Of a stretch of DNA of 64,000 bases, positions 38,082 through 46,715 are shown one piece after another (within the stretch, counting starts at the first letter, position 1; every line of letters starts with the position of its first letter). Under the pieces are notes generated by a model, which was not told the origin of the DNA, did no database searches, and worked only from the letters and a program-made list of their open reading frames with translations. The position numbers were made by a program, and so were the translations under genes. Source of the DNA: Larkinella sp. C7 (GTDB lineage: Bacteria; Bacteroidota; Bacteroidia; Cytophagales; Spirosomataceae); contig NZ_VBSL01000001.1 of assembly GCF_006149005.1 (NCBI RefSeq), positions 558,001-622,000 on the forward strand. The letters run 5' to 3'.

Positions 38082-39401
38082 CTACTTCATCATTTTACTG
38101 AGTTTGCCCGACGACTGCATCTGATTCATTTTCTTCATCATCTTCCGCATTTCGTCAAACTGTTTCAGCAGGTTGTTCACTTCCTGAATCGACGTACCGC
38201 TGCCGTTCGCAATGCGTTTTTTGCGGTTTCCGTCGATGATATCCGGCCGCTCGCGTTCGATCGGTGTCATGGAGCCAATGATCGCTTCAATGGGTTTGAA
38301 CGAATCGTTATCGATGTCGACATCCTTCATCATCTTGCCCATGCCGGGAATCATGCCGATGAGGTCTTTGATGTTCCCCATCTTTTTGATTTGCTGCAAC
38401 TGCCCCCGGAAATCGTTGAAATCGAACTTGTTCTGACGCATTTTTGAGCTAATGCGCTTGGCTTCGTCTTCATCGAATGCCTGTTGCGCCCGCTCAACGA
38501 GTGAAATCACGTCACCCATGCCCAGAATCCGGCTGGCCATCCGGTCGGGGTAGAAGATGTCAAGGGCTTCCATCTTCTCGCCCGTACTCATGAACTTGAT
38601 CGGTTTCTGGACGACGCCCCGAATCGAGAGCGCGGCCCCACCGCGGGCGTCACCGTCGAGTTTGGTCAGCACCACGCCGTCGAAGTTCAGTCGGTCGTTG
38701 AAGGTCTTGGCCGTGTTGACCGCATCCTGCCCCGTCATCGAATCCACCACGAACAGCGTTTCCGACGGATTCAGGGCTTTTTTGAGGTTTTCCACCTCTT
38801 TCATCATCACCTCATCCACGGCCAGACGACCGGCGGTATCGACAATGACAACTTTCTTGCCGGTTTTGCGGGCGTGCGCCAGGGCATTCTGGGCAATCTC
38901 GACGGCATTTTTGTTTTCCGGTTCGGCATAGACCTCCACACCCACCTGTTCGCCCAGCACTTTCAACTGGTCGATGGCCGCCGGGCGGTAAATGTCGCAG
39001 GCCGTTAGCAGCACGTTGCGGCCCTGTTTTTTCAGGAAAGCTGCCAGTTTACCCGAGAACGTCGTTTTACCGGAACCCTGTAAACCCGCAATCAGAATGA
39101 TGGCCGGATCGCCTTTGAGGTTGATGCCTTCGGCTTCGCCCCCCATCAGTTCGGTCAGTTCTTCCTGAACGATCTTGACGAACAGTTGCCCCGGCTCAAC
39201 GGCGATCAGCACCTTGCGGTCGAGGGCTTTCTCCTTGACGCGGTCGGTAACCTCTTTGGCAACTTTGTAGTTTACGTCGGCGTCGGTCAAGGCCCGGCGC
39301 ACTTCCTTAACGGTCGCGGCAACGTTGATTTCGGTAATCCGACCCTGTCCTTTTAAGGTCTTGAAAGCCTGATTAAGCTTATCCTGAAGATTTTCAAACA
39401 T
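38082..39401 (-). CDS. ffh: Signal recognition particle protein Ffh
   Basis: A 439-residue GTPase that binds signal sequences of membrane proteins during translation with 4.5S RNA. N domain: FENLQDKLNQAFKTLKGQGR. G domain: IAGLQGSGKTTFSGKLA (P-loop), ACDIYRPAAIDQL, VDTAGRLAVDE, LTKLDGDARGG. The C-terminal M domain is Met-rich (MGKMMKDVDID, MRKMMKKMNQM), as needed for hydrophobic peptide binding. The ATG at 39401 is set by the N domain; a longer frame runs 16 codons into the hairpin leader. The promoter element at 39520-39527 and the hairpin at 39420-39514 imply that the mRNA begins with a long stem-loop. Confidence 0.95.
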   Translation of the reverse strand: MFENLQDKLNQAFKTLKGQGRITEINVAATVKEVRRALTDADVNYKVAKEVTDRVKEKALDRKVLIAVEPGQLFVKIVQEELTELMGGEAEGINLKGDPAIILIAGLQGSGKTTFSGKLAAFLKKQGRNVLLTACDIYRPAAIDQLKVLGEQVGVEVYAEPENKNAVEIAQNALAHARKTGKKVVIVDTAGRLAVDEVMMKEVENLKKALNPSETLFVVDSMTGQDAVNTAKTFNDRLNFDGVVLTKLDGDARGGAALSIRGVVQKPIKFMSTGEKMEALDIFYPDRMASRILGMGDVISLVERAQQAFDEDEAKRISSKMRQNKFDFNDFRGQLQQIKKMGNIKDLIGMIPGMGKMMKDVDIDNDSFKPIEAIIGSMTPIERERPDIIDGNRKKRIANGSGTSIQEVNNLLKQFDEMRKMMKKMNQMQSSGKLSKMMK

Positions 39402-39419
39402 GATTCGATGCTTATTTAC

Positions 39420-39514
39420 CTCTGATTCCCTCTGATCTTCTCCGATCAACTCTGTGTAAAAATTGAGCGAACTATTACACAGAGTTGATCGGAGAAGATC
39501 AGAGGGAATCAGAG
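39420..39514. repeat. 40-bp perfect inverted repeat in the ffh leader
   Basis: Bases 39420-39459 are the exact reverse complement of 39475-39514, with a 15-nt loop. Each arm is itself built from degenerate words of 8-11 bases (ctctgattc, cctctgatctt, ctccgatcaa, ctctgtgta). It ends 18 nt before the ffh ATG and begins about where transcription from the -7 element at 39520-39527 would start, so the RNA would carry a near-complete hairpin as its 5' leader. Confidence 0.95.
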
Positions 39515-39519
39515 AATTG

Positions 39520-39527
39520 CAAAGTTA
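39520..39527 (-). promoter_or_regulatory. -7 promoter element of ffh
   Basis: Minus-strand TAACTTTG matches TAnnTTTG exactly and lies just upstream of the hairpin leader. A TTTG at 39557-39554 is about 26 bp away, longer than the usual -33 spacing. Confidence 0.5.
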
Positions 39528-39561
39528 ATGAATTTTAGGAGAGGGAGGAAATGCAAAAATT

Positions 39562-40122
39562 TCACAACAACAACCCATGCCAGCCTTCCCGCAACTTATT
39601 TACCGCGCGGTGCAGCAGATTGCCGACGGACTGGTAGCTGAGTCCCATTACTTCGGCAATTTTATCGTTCGGCAAAGCCGCAAAAAACTTCAGGTGAACG
39701 GCTTCCTGCTGGCGGTCAGTCAGGGTTTTCAGGAGTGTTTCCAGGCGGCTGCGCTGGTAGGCCGATAATTCCGTTCGGATCAGTTCGTCTTCGAAGCTCT
39801 CGGCGTGGAGAAAACCGTCGGCCATCCCGTCTTCAAACGGTTCCGTCTGTCCCCTTCGGACGGAATCTTTATACAATTTCCGGCGTAACGATTTGAAAAG
39901 ATATACGCGCACATACTCCGTCTGCGCAATGTTTCGGCGATACGTCCAGAGTTCTACAAACAGATCCTGAAGGCAATCTTTCAGCAAGTCAGCGTCGCGG
40001 GTGAACTTAAAACCGTAGTGATGCAGCGGGCGGTAGAAACGCCGGATCAGCTCTTCAAAAGCCATTTCGTCCCCCATTCGAACCTGATTCCACAGATCCG
40101 GGTCCGGTATCGTTTCTTTCAT
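39562..40122 (-). CDS. ECF-type RNA polymerase sigma factor
   Basis: A 186-residue sigma-70 factor with regions 2 and 4 only. Region 2: FEELIRRFYRPLHHYGFKF, DLLKDCLQDLFVELW (the DCLQDLF core contact) and VYLFKSLRRKLY. Region 4: LTDRQQEAVHLKFFAALPND and the helix-turn-helix AEVMGLSYQSVGNLLHRAVNKLRE. The ATG at 40122 fits the usual length; ATG 40155 or TTG 40173 would add 11 or 17 residues. It is divergent from fecR and the STN-type susC, so it most likely drives those genes when the receptor signals. Its gene is followed by ffh on the same strand. Confidence 0.88.
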   Translation of the reverse strand: MKETIPDPDLWNQVRMGDEMAFEELIRRFYRPLHHYGFKFTRDADLLKDCLQDLFVELWTYRRNIAQTEYVRVYLFKSLRRKLYKDSVRRGQTEPFEDGMADGFLHAESFEDELIRTELSAYQRSRLETLLKTLTDRQQEAVHLKFFAALPNDKIAEVMGLSYQSVGNLLHRAVNKLREGWHGLLL

Positions 40123-40334
40123 ACGGACGGAAGATGAGCCATAAAAATCCAGCATTTCACGAAGATAAACCAAATGCCGTTCTTCTCAAAAAGTAGTAGT
40201 TTATCCGTAAAAATTTGCAGCGAGCTGCGAAATGTAGTCCGGATCGCCCCCAACAAAAATTTACCCGTCCGTGGGTATACAAATCCAAAACCGTTCTATC
40301 TACCTAGACAAGACCGGAGAACTCACCCCGTTAC

Positions 40335-41432
40335 ATGCAGGCGTATCATTCCTACAAAGCCGAAGACTTTCTGACCGACGATTCCTTCATCGCCTGGGTT
40401 TACAACCGCGACGCTGCGGCTTCGGCTTTCTGGTCCGGCTGGATGGCGCAACCGCAGCCCAACCGGGCGGAAGCGCTGCTCGCCAAAGACATTCTGGAAG
40501 CCCTGAACCTGCCGGAAACGGAGGTTACCGAAGCCACCCTCACGCACGAAACCGGGCAGATTTTACGGCGCGTAAGCCAGCACTCGGAAACGCGCAGCCT
40601 GCCGGGTATTCGACGATCCTGGTGGCTGGCGGCCGCAACCCTCATCCTGTTGCTGGGTGCGGGCTGGCTGGTGTGGCGGATTCCCCAAAAGTCGCATCTG
40701 CTGACAAGCCTGTTGCCGGATGCCCGGCCCAAGGACGGCGTGGTGGAGCAGGCCAATCGCACCAGCAAACCGGTTCGGGTGACATTGCCGGATGGCAGCA
40801 CGGTTCGGCTCCAGCCCAACAGCCGGATTCAGCACGTCGCCGGTTTTGGGCAACAGGTCCGGGCCGTGGTGCTGACCGGGGAAGCGTTTTTCGACGTGGT
40901 TCCCAATCCGAAAGTGCCGTTTCTGGTCTACGCCCGCGATGTGGTGACGCGCGTAGTCGGAACCAGTTTCACGGTGAAAGCCTACGACGATCTGCCGCAG
41001 GTGACGGTGGCCGTGCGAACCGGACGCGTGACGGTGTATTCCCGAAAAGAACTGGAGCAACAGCGAAACGTCGAAAAACCGGAAGTCACCGGCGTGGTGC
41101 TAACGCCCAACCAACAGGTGGTTTTTAACGCGAAACAGGAGATCTTTCGCAAGGAACTGGTTGAAAATCCGGTTTTTATCGCCAAAAATGCCGCTTCGGT
41201 TTCCTTCGAATTTGACGACGTTCCACTCACCGAAGTGTTTCGGCGCATCGAGGAAACGTACGAAATCGACATCGTATACAACGAATCGCTCCTGCAAAAA
41301 TGCAGCCTGACGGCGTCCCTGACCGGTTTGTCGCTGTATGAACAGCTTCGTTTGATCAGCAAATCGCTCCAGGGTTCCTACGAAGTAACCGATGGAAAAG
41401 TCCTCATTCTGGCAACCGGATGTGGCGAATGA
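40335..41432 (+). CDS. FecR family anti-sigma factor
   Basis: A 365-residue inner-membrane protein. The cytoplasmic N-terminus (about residues 1-92) would hold the sigma factor. One membrane helix (about 95-114, SWWLAAATLILLLGAGWLVW) leads to the periplasmic FecR domain (about 135-240; VTLPDGSTVRLQPNSRI, GEAFFDVVPN, VGTSFTVKAY). The C-terminal DUF4974/STN-like domain (about 295-365, FDDVPLTEVFRRIEETYEIDI) contacts the receptor. It senses the occupied SusC through the receptor's STN domain and releases the divergent ECF sigma factor. Its stop is 41 bp before susC. Confidence 0.92.
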   Translation: MQAYHSYKAEDFLTDDSFIAWVYNRDAAASAFWSGWMAQPQPNRAEALLAKDILEALNLPETEVTEATLTHETGQILRRVSQHSETRSLPGIRRSWWLAAATLILLLGAGWLVWRIPQKSHLLTSLLPDARPKDGVVEQANRTSKPVRVTLPDGSTVRLQPNSRIQHVAGFGQQVRAVVLTGEAFFDVVPNPKVPFLVYARDVVTRVVGTSFTVKAYDDLPQVTVAVRTGRVTVYSRKELEQQRNVEKPEVTGVVLTPNQQVVFNAKQEIFRKELVENPVFIAKNAASVSFEFDDVPLTEVFRRIEETYEIDIVYNESLLQKCSLTASLTGLSLYEQLRLISKSLQGSYEVTDGKVLILATGCGE

Positions 41433-41473
41433 ACCTTAATCAGTACCAATGCGACACCTTTAGTTTATAAACC

Positions 41474-44400
41474 ATGAAAAAACGACTACCAACCCGACCG
41501 CTCGTGTTTTACATCCGGCGAATGACGTACCTGCTCCTGCTGATCACGGTCAGCCACGCCGGTTTTTCGTTCAATCCGGATCAGGCCACGAAAGAATTGC
41601 TCAGCCAGCGCGTCAGTTTACAACTGAAAAACAAATCGCTGAAACAGGTTTTGGCCACGATTGAAAAGCAGGCCCAGGTCAAATTTGTTTACATCCCGCA
41701 AAACATCCGGGTCGACCGCGACCTTTCCGTGACGGCAACCAATGAACTGCTGTCCGGTGTGCTGGAACGCCTGTTTGCGCCCCTCGGCATCACGTATGAA
41801 GTAACCGAAAACCGCATCATTCTGACCAAAGGCAAGACCAGCGACCTGCAACCCATCGAACCCGCCACCACCCTATCGGCCGTCGATCAGGCGGTTTCGG
41901 GAACGGTTTCCGACGACAAAGGCGAGGGCTTACCCGGCGTCAGCATCACCGTTAAAGGCACCACGCAGGGAACGACCACCGACGCGCAGGGAGCCTTCAA
42001 ACTCAACGTGGCCGATGGCAATGCGGTGCTGGTTTTCAGCTTCGTGGGCTATGCCAAACAGGAAATTACCGTAGGCACCCAGAGTGTGATTACGGTTCGA
42101 CTGCTGCCCGGCGATCAGACGCTGAACGAAGTGGTCGTGACCGCCCTGGGGATCAAACGCGAGAAAAAAGCGCTGACTTATGCCGCCGGTGAAATCAAGG
42201 GAACCGATCTGGCGCAGGCAAATGTGACGAACCTGGGAACAGCTTTGTCCGGAAAAGTGTCGGGGGTTCAGGTCACTTCGTCGGCAGGCGGGATGGCCGG
42301 TTCGTCGCGGATCGTGATTCGGGGCAACTCGTCGCTGTCGGGCAACTCGCAGCCTTTATACGTGATCGACGGCGTTCCGATCGACAATTCCAACCGCCGG
42401 GCCATCAGCTCGTTTCAGTTGCAGGGCGGTCTGGACGGCGGTGACGGCATTTCCAATATCAACCCCAACGACATCGAATCCATGACCATCCTGAAAGGCC
42501 CCAACGGTGCGGCTTTATACGGACAGTTGGGCGCCAACGGGGTGGTGATCATCACAACCAAATCGGGTCGGCGCAACCGGCGGCCTTCCATTCAGTACAG
42601 CGGCAGTTATTCCGTCGGCAACGCGCTGGTCAAACCGGATTACCAGAACGAATACGGACAGGGCTACAACGGCCAGTTTACGTTTTACCGGCAGGCCAAC
42701 GGCGTCGTTGTGCCTTTCAATGCAGCGCTGACGGGTGGTGTGCCCAAGCTCAGTGCGGGCCGGAACCCGACGACACGCGGAAGCTGGGGGCCTAAAATGC
42801 AGGGGCAAACCATCGAAGACATGTGGGGAGATACGGTGAGCTATTCGCCCATTACCGACCCCTACTCGGCTTTCTTCCGTCCGGAAAAACAGGCGATGAA
42901 TACCGTGAGCGTTGATGGCGGGGGAGAGAAAGTGAACTACTATTTTTCGCTGACCAACCTGACCAACGACGGTTTTACGCCCACCAACAAGCTGAACCGC
43001 AACTCGGTGACGGTGAAACTCTCGGCGGATATTGCCAAAGGACTGAACCTGGACACAAAAGTCAATTACGTCAACCAGTTTGTCAACAACCGCCCGTATG
43101 TGGGCGACGACGGTCTGAACCCGGTTTACCGGTTTTTGTACGTTCCCCGCAGCCTGAACATGGACGGTTTGAAGCGGTATGCATATTCGGCCAAGGACAT
43201 TCGCTATTCGCAGGACCTCGGCGGCAACGGTTATTTTGTCGGCGGTGAGAAAATCTTCGAAAGCAACTCCGTGACGTCCAACCCGTTCTGGACCATCAAC
43301 AACACGCACAACGAAGACACCCGTGACCGCATTATTGCCTACGCCAAGCTCAATTACGAGTTGATGAAAGGCGTCAACGTGCAGGTGCGCTACGGAACCG
43401 ATTTGTATTACGAACGCCAGTATGGCTGGAAAGCCGTCGGAACGCGGATCTCGCAAACCGGTGATGTGTTTGAGAATGTGGAATTTAGCAAAACCGAAAA
43501 CGTGGACGCCTTGCTGATGATCAACAAAGAAGTCGGCGACTTTTCGATCAACGCCAACTTCGGAGCCAACCACCTGAGCAACAAATACCGGATTACGGGC
43601 AATACCGGCACGCAATTGAGCATTCCGGGCTTGTATGCCGTGGGCCGGACGGTGTTGAACACGCCCCGGCTGGGGGTTTCCGAATCCATCATCAACTCGG
43701 TGTATGGACAGGCCAGCGTCGGTTTCCGCAATTATCTGTTCCTCGACGTCTCGGCGCGAAACGACTGGTCATCGACGCTTCCCATTACCAACAGCTCGTT
43801 TTTCTACCCATCCGTGGGGTTGAGTTGGGCCGTTACCGACGCCATTCCGCTGAACATTCCGGCGCTGGATTACTTCAAACTCCGGGCTTCCTACGCGCAG
43901 GCCGGCCGTTCGGGCGATCCGTATTCGACCACCGGCTACTACGGTTTGAACGCCAACACATTCCTAAACCAGCCGCTGGCGACCTACACCAGCACGATTG
44001 TGGACCCGAACCTGAAAAACGAACTGAAAACCTCGTACGAAGCCGGGGCCGAGTTACGGTTTTTCAAAAACCGCCTGAACCTGGACTTTACGTATTATCA
44101 TTCCGTAACGAGCAACCAGATTCTGCCAATTGTGATCTCGCAATCAACGGGTTACAGCAGCAAGCTGACCAACGCCGGACGGATCGAGAACAAGGGGATT
44201 GAATTCCTGATTGCAGGGACGCCCGTCAAACTGGCGAACGGGTTTACGTGGGATGCGGGTTTCAACTTCTCCGCCAACCGCAACAAAGTGCTCGAACTGA
44301 TCGACGGCGTGAACGAAATCGTCGTTGGTTCCGACCGCAACATCCGGGTGGTCGCTGCGCCGGGACAACCCTACGGCCAGTTGAAAGCCGCCGATTATGC

Positions 44401-45058
44401 CTGGCTCAAAGACGCCAACGGCAACCGCCTGATCGACGACAAGGGCCTGCCCATCGTGCAAAGCATTGGAACCGTCGCCATCGGCAACGCTACGCCCAAA
44501 TGGATCGGCGGTTTCACCAACACCTTCTCCTACAAAGGCTTATCGCTGAGCGGCTTGATCGACATCCGGCAGGGTGGCCAGATTTTCTCGCAGGGGCGCG
44601 TGCAGGAAGCGGCTTACGGTACGTCCAAACGGACGCTGGAAGGGCGCGAAGGTGGTTTGATCGCGTCCGGGGTGAAAGCGCGCCGGGAAGGCAACCAGTG
44701 GATCAGCACGGGCCAGGCCAACGACATTCCGGTGACGGCGCAGGCCTACTGGAACCGGGTGGCTTCGGACAAGGGTTTCGCCGTTGCCGAAGAATTTCTG
44801 TACGACGCCAGCTACATTGCCATCCGGGAATTGCGGCTTTCCTACCAGCTTCCGTCCGCTATTCTCAAAAACAACAAGGTGGTTCGGGGCGCTTCACTCG
44901 CTTTGTATGGCCGGAATCTGGGCTACATCGAGCGGCATACCGACGGTTTTTCACCGGAAAATTCATCCATCAACGTCAATTCCGGCACGATGGGCATGGA
45001 ACAACATTCGCTCCCGCTGCTGCGAACCATTGGTGTAGACCTCAACCTGAACTTCTGA
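41474..45058 (+). CDS. STN-containing SusC/RagA family outer-membrane transducer
   Basis: A 1194-residue TonB-linked receptor. After the signal peptide (about residues 16-34) comes an STN domain (about 48-118; LKNKSLKQVLATIEKQAQV, YEVTENRIIL), which talks to FecR; then a carboxypeptidase-like regulatory domain (137-220, VSGTVSDDKGEGLPGVSITV), the plug with LNEVVVTALG and the SusC motif YGQLGANGVVIITTKSG, and a barrel ending in VDLNLNF. The STN domain marks it as a transducing receptor of a sigma/anti-sigma circuit, unlike the susC at 20.5 kb. It is co-transcribed with fecR and susD. Confidence 0.93.
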   Translation: MKKRLPTRPLVFYIRRMTYLLLLITVSHAGFSFNPDQATKELLSQRVSLQLKNKSLKQVLATIEKQAQVKFVYIPQNIRVDRDLSVTATNELLSGVLERLFAPLGITYEVTENRIILTKGKTSDLQPIEPATTLSAVDQAVSGTVSDDKGEGLPGVSITVKGTTQGTTTDAQGAFKLNVADGNAVLVFSFVGYAKQEITVGTQSVITVRLLPGDQTLNEVVVTALGIKREKKALTYAAGEIKGTDLAQANVTNLGTALSGKVSGVQVTSSAGGMAGSSRIVIRGNSSLSGNSQPLYVIDGVPIDNSNRRAISSFQLQGGLDGGDGISNINPNDIESMTILKGPNGAALYGQLGANGVVIITTKSGRRNRRPSIQYSGSYSVGNALVKPDYQNEYGQGYNGQFTFYRQANGVVVPFNAALTGGVPKLSAGRNPTTRGSWGPKMQGQTIEDMWGDTVSYSPITDPYSAFFRPEKQAMNTVSVDGGGEKVNYYFSLTNLTNDGFTPTNKLNRNSVTVKLSADIAKGLNLDTKVNYVNQFVNNRPYVGDDGLNPVYRFLYVPRSLNMDGLKRYAYSAKDIRYSQDLGGNGYFVGGEKIFESNSVTSNPFWTINNTHNEDTRDRIIAYAKLNYELMKGVNVQVRYGTDLYYERQYGWKAVGTRISQTGDVFENVEFSKTENVDALLMINKEVGDFSINANFGANHLSNKYRITGNTGTQLSIPGLYAVGRTVLNTPRLGVSESIINSVYGQASVGFRNYLFLDVSARNDWSSTLPITNSSFFYPSVGLSWAVTDAIPLNIPALDYFKLRASYAQAGRSGDPYSTTGYYGLNANTFLNQPLATYTSTIVDPNLKNELKTSYEAGAELRFFKNRLNLDFTYYHSVTSNQILPIVISQSTGYSSKLTNAGRIENKGIEFLIAGTPVKLANGFTWDAGFNFSANRNKVLELIDGVNEIVVGSDRNIRVVAAPGQPYGQLKAADYAWLKDANGNRLIDDKGLPIVQSIGTVAIGNATPKWIGGFTNTFSYKGLSLSGLIDIRQGGQIFSQGRVQEAAYGTSKRTLEGREGGLIASGVKARREGNQWISTGQANDIPVTAQAYWNRVASDKGFAVAEEFLYDASYIAIRELRLSYQLPSAILKNNKVVRGASLALYGRNLGYIERHTDGFSPENSSINVNSGTMGMEQHSLPLLRTIGVDLNLNF

Positions 45059-45083
45059 TCGGAACCCAAACGGCATCACAATC

Positions 45084-46586
45084 ATGAAACGATTCTCTAA
45101 AAAAATACGACTTTCAGTACTGGGTTTGCTCGTCACAGCATCGGCCTGTACCAACAACTTCGAGGAAATCAACATTTCCCCCACCCAGCCCCGCAGCGTT
45201 CCGGCCGAGTACCTGTATTCGCAGGCGCAACTCAGTGGTTTTCTGGCCGATGGCACCAACTGGTGGCAGGTCGGTTCGTGGGTGCAGCAGTGGGCCAGCG
45301 GCTCGTTGTCGGCCCCTTCGCAGTATCTCGAAGACCGCGATATTTACGAAACCAACAACTGGACCGCCCATTACGAACTGATCAAGAACCTGTCGCAGAT
45401 TCGGAATCAACTCCTGAAAGGCGAGGAAGCCACGCCCACGGGACGGACCAAACTGGCCATTGCCAGGATCACGGAAATCTATTTCTGGCAACGCATGACC
45501 GATTTCTGGGGCGATATTCCGTACACCCAGGCCGGTTTGCCCGACAACAACCTGATTCTGCTGCCGAAATATGACAAGCAGGAAGACATTTACAAATCCC
45601 TCATCACGGAGCTGGATGCGGCTGTGGCCCAACTGACGGCCACGGATGTGTCGTATGGCAACGCGGATTTTGTGTACAAGGGCGATGTTACCAAATGGCG
45701 GAAGTTTGCCAACTCGCTGAAACTCCGGATGGGCATGCGGCTTCGTTTTGCCGATGCTGCTCTGGCCCGTAAAACCGTCGAAGAGGCCCTGAAAGCCCCG
45801 TTGATCGAAAGCAACGCCGACAATGGAGCCATGCCGACGGTGACGCAGGACGGCAATCCGTTTGGCTACCATCCGACCATCGGCGGTTACAACAGCAGTA
45901 AAGAGCTGAACCAGCTGGCCGCTCCGTTCATCGACGTTCTGCTCGCCAAAAATGACCCGCGTCTGCCCCGCATCGCCGAGCCGACAGAGAACTCCAAGAA
46001 AGCCGGAAAACCCATTTACCGGGGTCTGGGCGTTGCCTTGGGCGGCAGTGTCATCATCAACCGCGACGATTATTCGTACGGTACCATTGCGATTTACAAC
46101 GACCGGAAAGCCACCTTTCCCTACGTTTTTCTGGCGTATTCCGACAACCTGTTTTTCAAGGCGGAAGCGGCTTTGCTGGGCTGGGGCGGTTTGACGCCGG
46201 CGCAGGCTGAAGGTTTTTATCAGGCCGGCATCCGGGCCACAATGCAGATTCAGCCGTATTCTATCGCCGAAACCGCCATTACGGAATACCTGAGCCGGGA
46301 AGGCAAACTGACGGGCACCGAGGAGCAGCAGTTGGAGCAGATCATGAACCAGAAGTGGATCAGCCTGTTCATGCGGCACTACGAAGCCTACGCCGAATGG
46401 CGACGCACGGGCTACCCCAAACTGAAACCCGGTCCGAACCCCGGCACGACCAACGGCCAGATTCCGCGCCGGGGGGTGTACTCCAGCACCGAGCGGCTCC
46501 GGAATGCCACGAACTACAACGAGGCTTCGTCGAGAATGGCCAACGGCGATACGTATTTGAGTAAGGTCTGGTGGGATAAGCGGTGA
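45084..46586 (+). CDS. SusD/RagB-like outer-membrane lipoprotein (SusD_2 type)
   Basis: A 500-residue lipoprotein: the signal peptide ends TASAC with the lipidated Cys at 22, followed by TNNFEEINISPTQP, the usual beginning of the SusD-like_2 group. Further family features are WQRMTDFWGDIPYTQA, KYDKQEDIYKSLITELD, DPRLPRIAEPTE and QKWISLFMRHYEAYAEWRRTGYP. It partners the SusC 25 bp upstream. No degradative enzyme is co-encoded, so the ligand could be a peptide or another small nutrient rather than a glycan. An inverted repeat lies 7 bp after the stop. Confidence 0.9.
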   Translation: MKRFSKKIRLSVLGLLVTASACTNNFEEINISPTQPRSVPAEYLYSQAQLSGFLADGTNWWQVGSWVQQWASGSLSAPSQYLEDRDIYETNNWTAHYELIKNLSQIRNQLLKGEEATPTGRTKLAIARITEIYFWQRMTDFWGDIPYTQAGLPDNNLILLPKYDKQEDIYKSLITELDAAVAQLTATDVSYGNADFVYKGDVTKWRKFANSLKLRMGMRLRFADAALARKTVEEALKAPLIESNADNGAMPTVTQDGNPFGYHPTIGGYNSSKELNQLAAPFIDVLLAKNDPRLPRIAEPTENSKKAGKPIYRGLGVALGGSVIINRDDYSYGTIAIYNDRKATFPYVFLAYSDNLFFKAEAALLGWGGLTPAQAEGFYQAGIRATMQIQPYSIAETAITEYLSREGKLTGTEEQQLEQIMNQKWISLFMRHYEAYAEWRRTGYPKLKPGPNPGTTNGQIPRRGVYSSTERLRNATNYNEASSRMANGDTYLSKVWWDKR

Positions 46587-46592
46587 TTTTTC

Positions 46593-46674
46593 TTTGAGAC
46601 AAAAGAGAAGAGACAGGAGAGTAGAGACGTTTCGTGCAGTCTTTACTCTCCTGTTTCTTCTCTTTTGTCTCAAA
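46593..46674. repeat. 35-bp imperfect inverted repeat after susD
   Basis: Bases 46593-46627 (tttgagacaaaagagaagag...) pair with 46640-46674 with two mismatches and a 12-nt loop. One arm is purine-rich, the other pyrimidine-rich, each with internal repetition of gagac/agagaag words. It can end transcription of susD and lies directly upstream of the LytTR promoter element. Confidence 0.9.
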
Positions 46675-46683
46675 AACCCTTTT

Positions 46684-46691
46684 TATCTTTG
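46684..46691 (+). promoter_or_regulatory. -7 promoter element of the LytTR gene
   Basis: TATCTTTG matches TAnnTTTG, with TTG at 46665-46667 sixteen bases before it. Transcription would begin about 20 nt before the TTG start codon. Confidence 0.5.
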
Positions 46692-46715
46692 CGTTCAGGT
46701 TAACAGCTCCGGAAT

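Noticed and set aside
39401-39449. Longer Ffh starting upstream of 39401
   Set aside because: The extension runs into the inverted repeat and has no similarity to the Ffh N domain, which begins at the chosen ATG.
45114-46673. 519-residue minus-strand frame opposite the second susD
   Set aside because: Antisense of a clear SusD lipoprotein; no domain, start or context.
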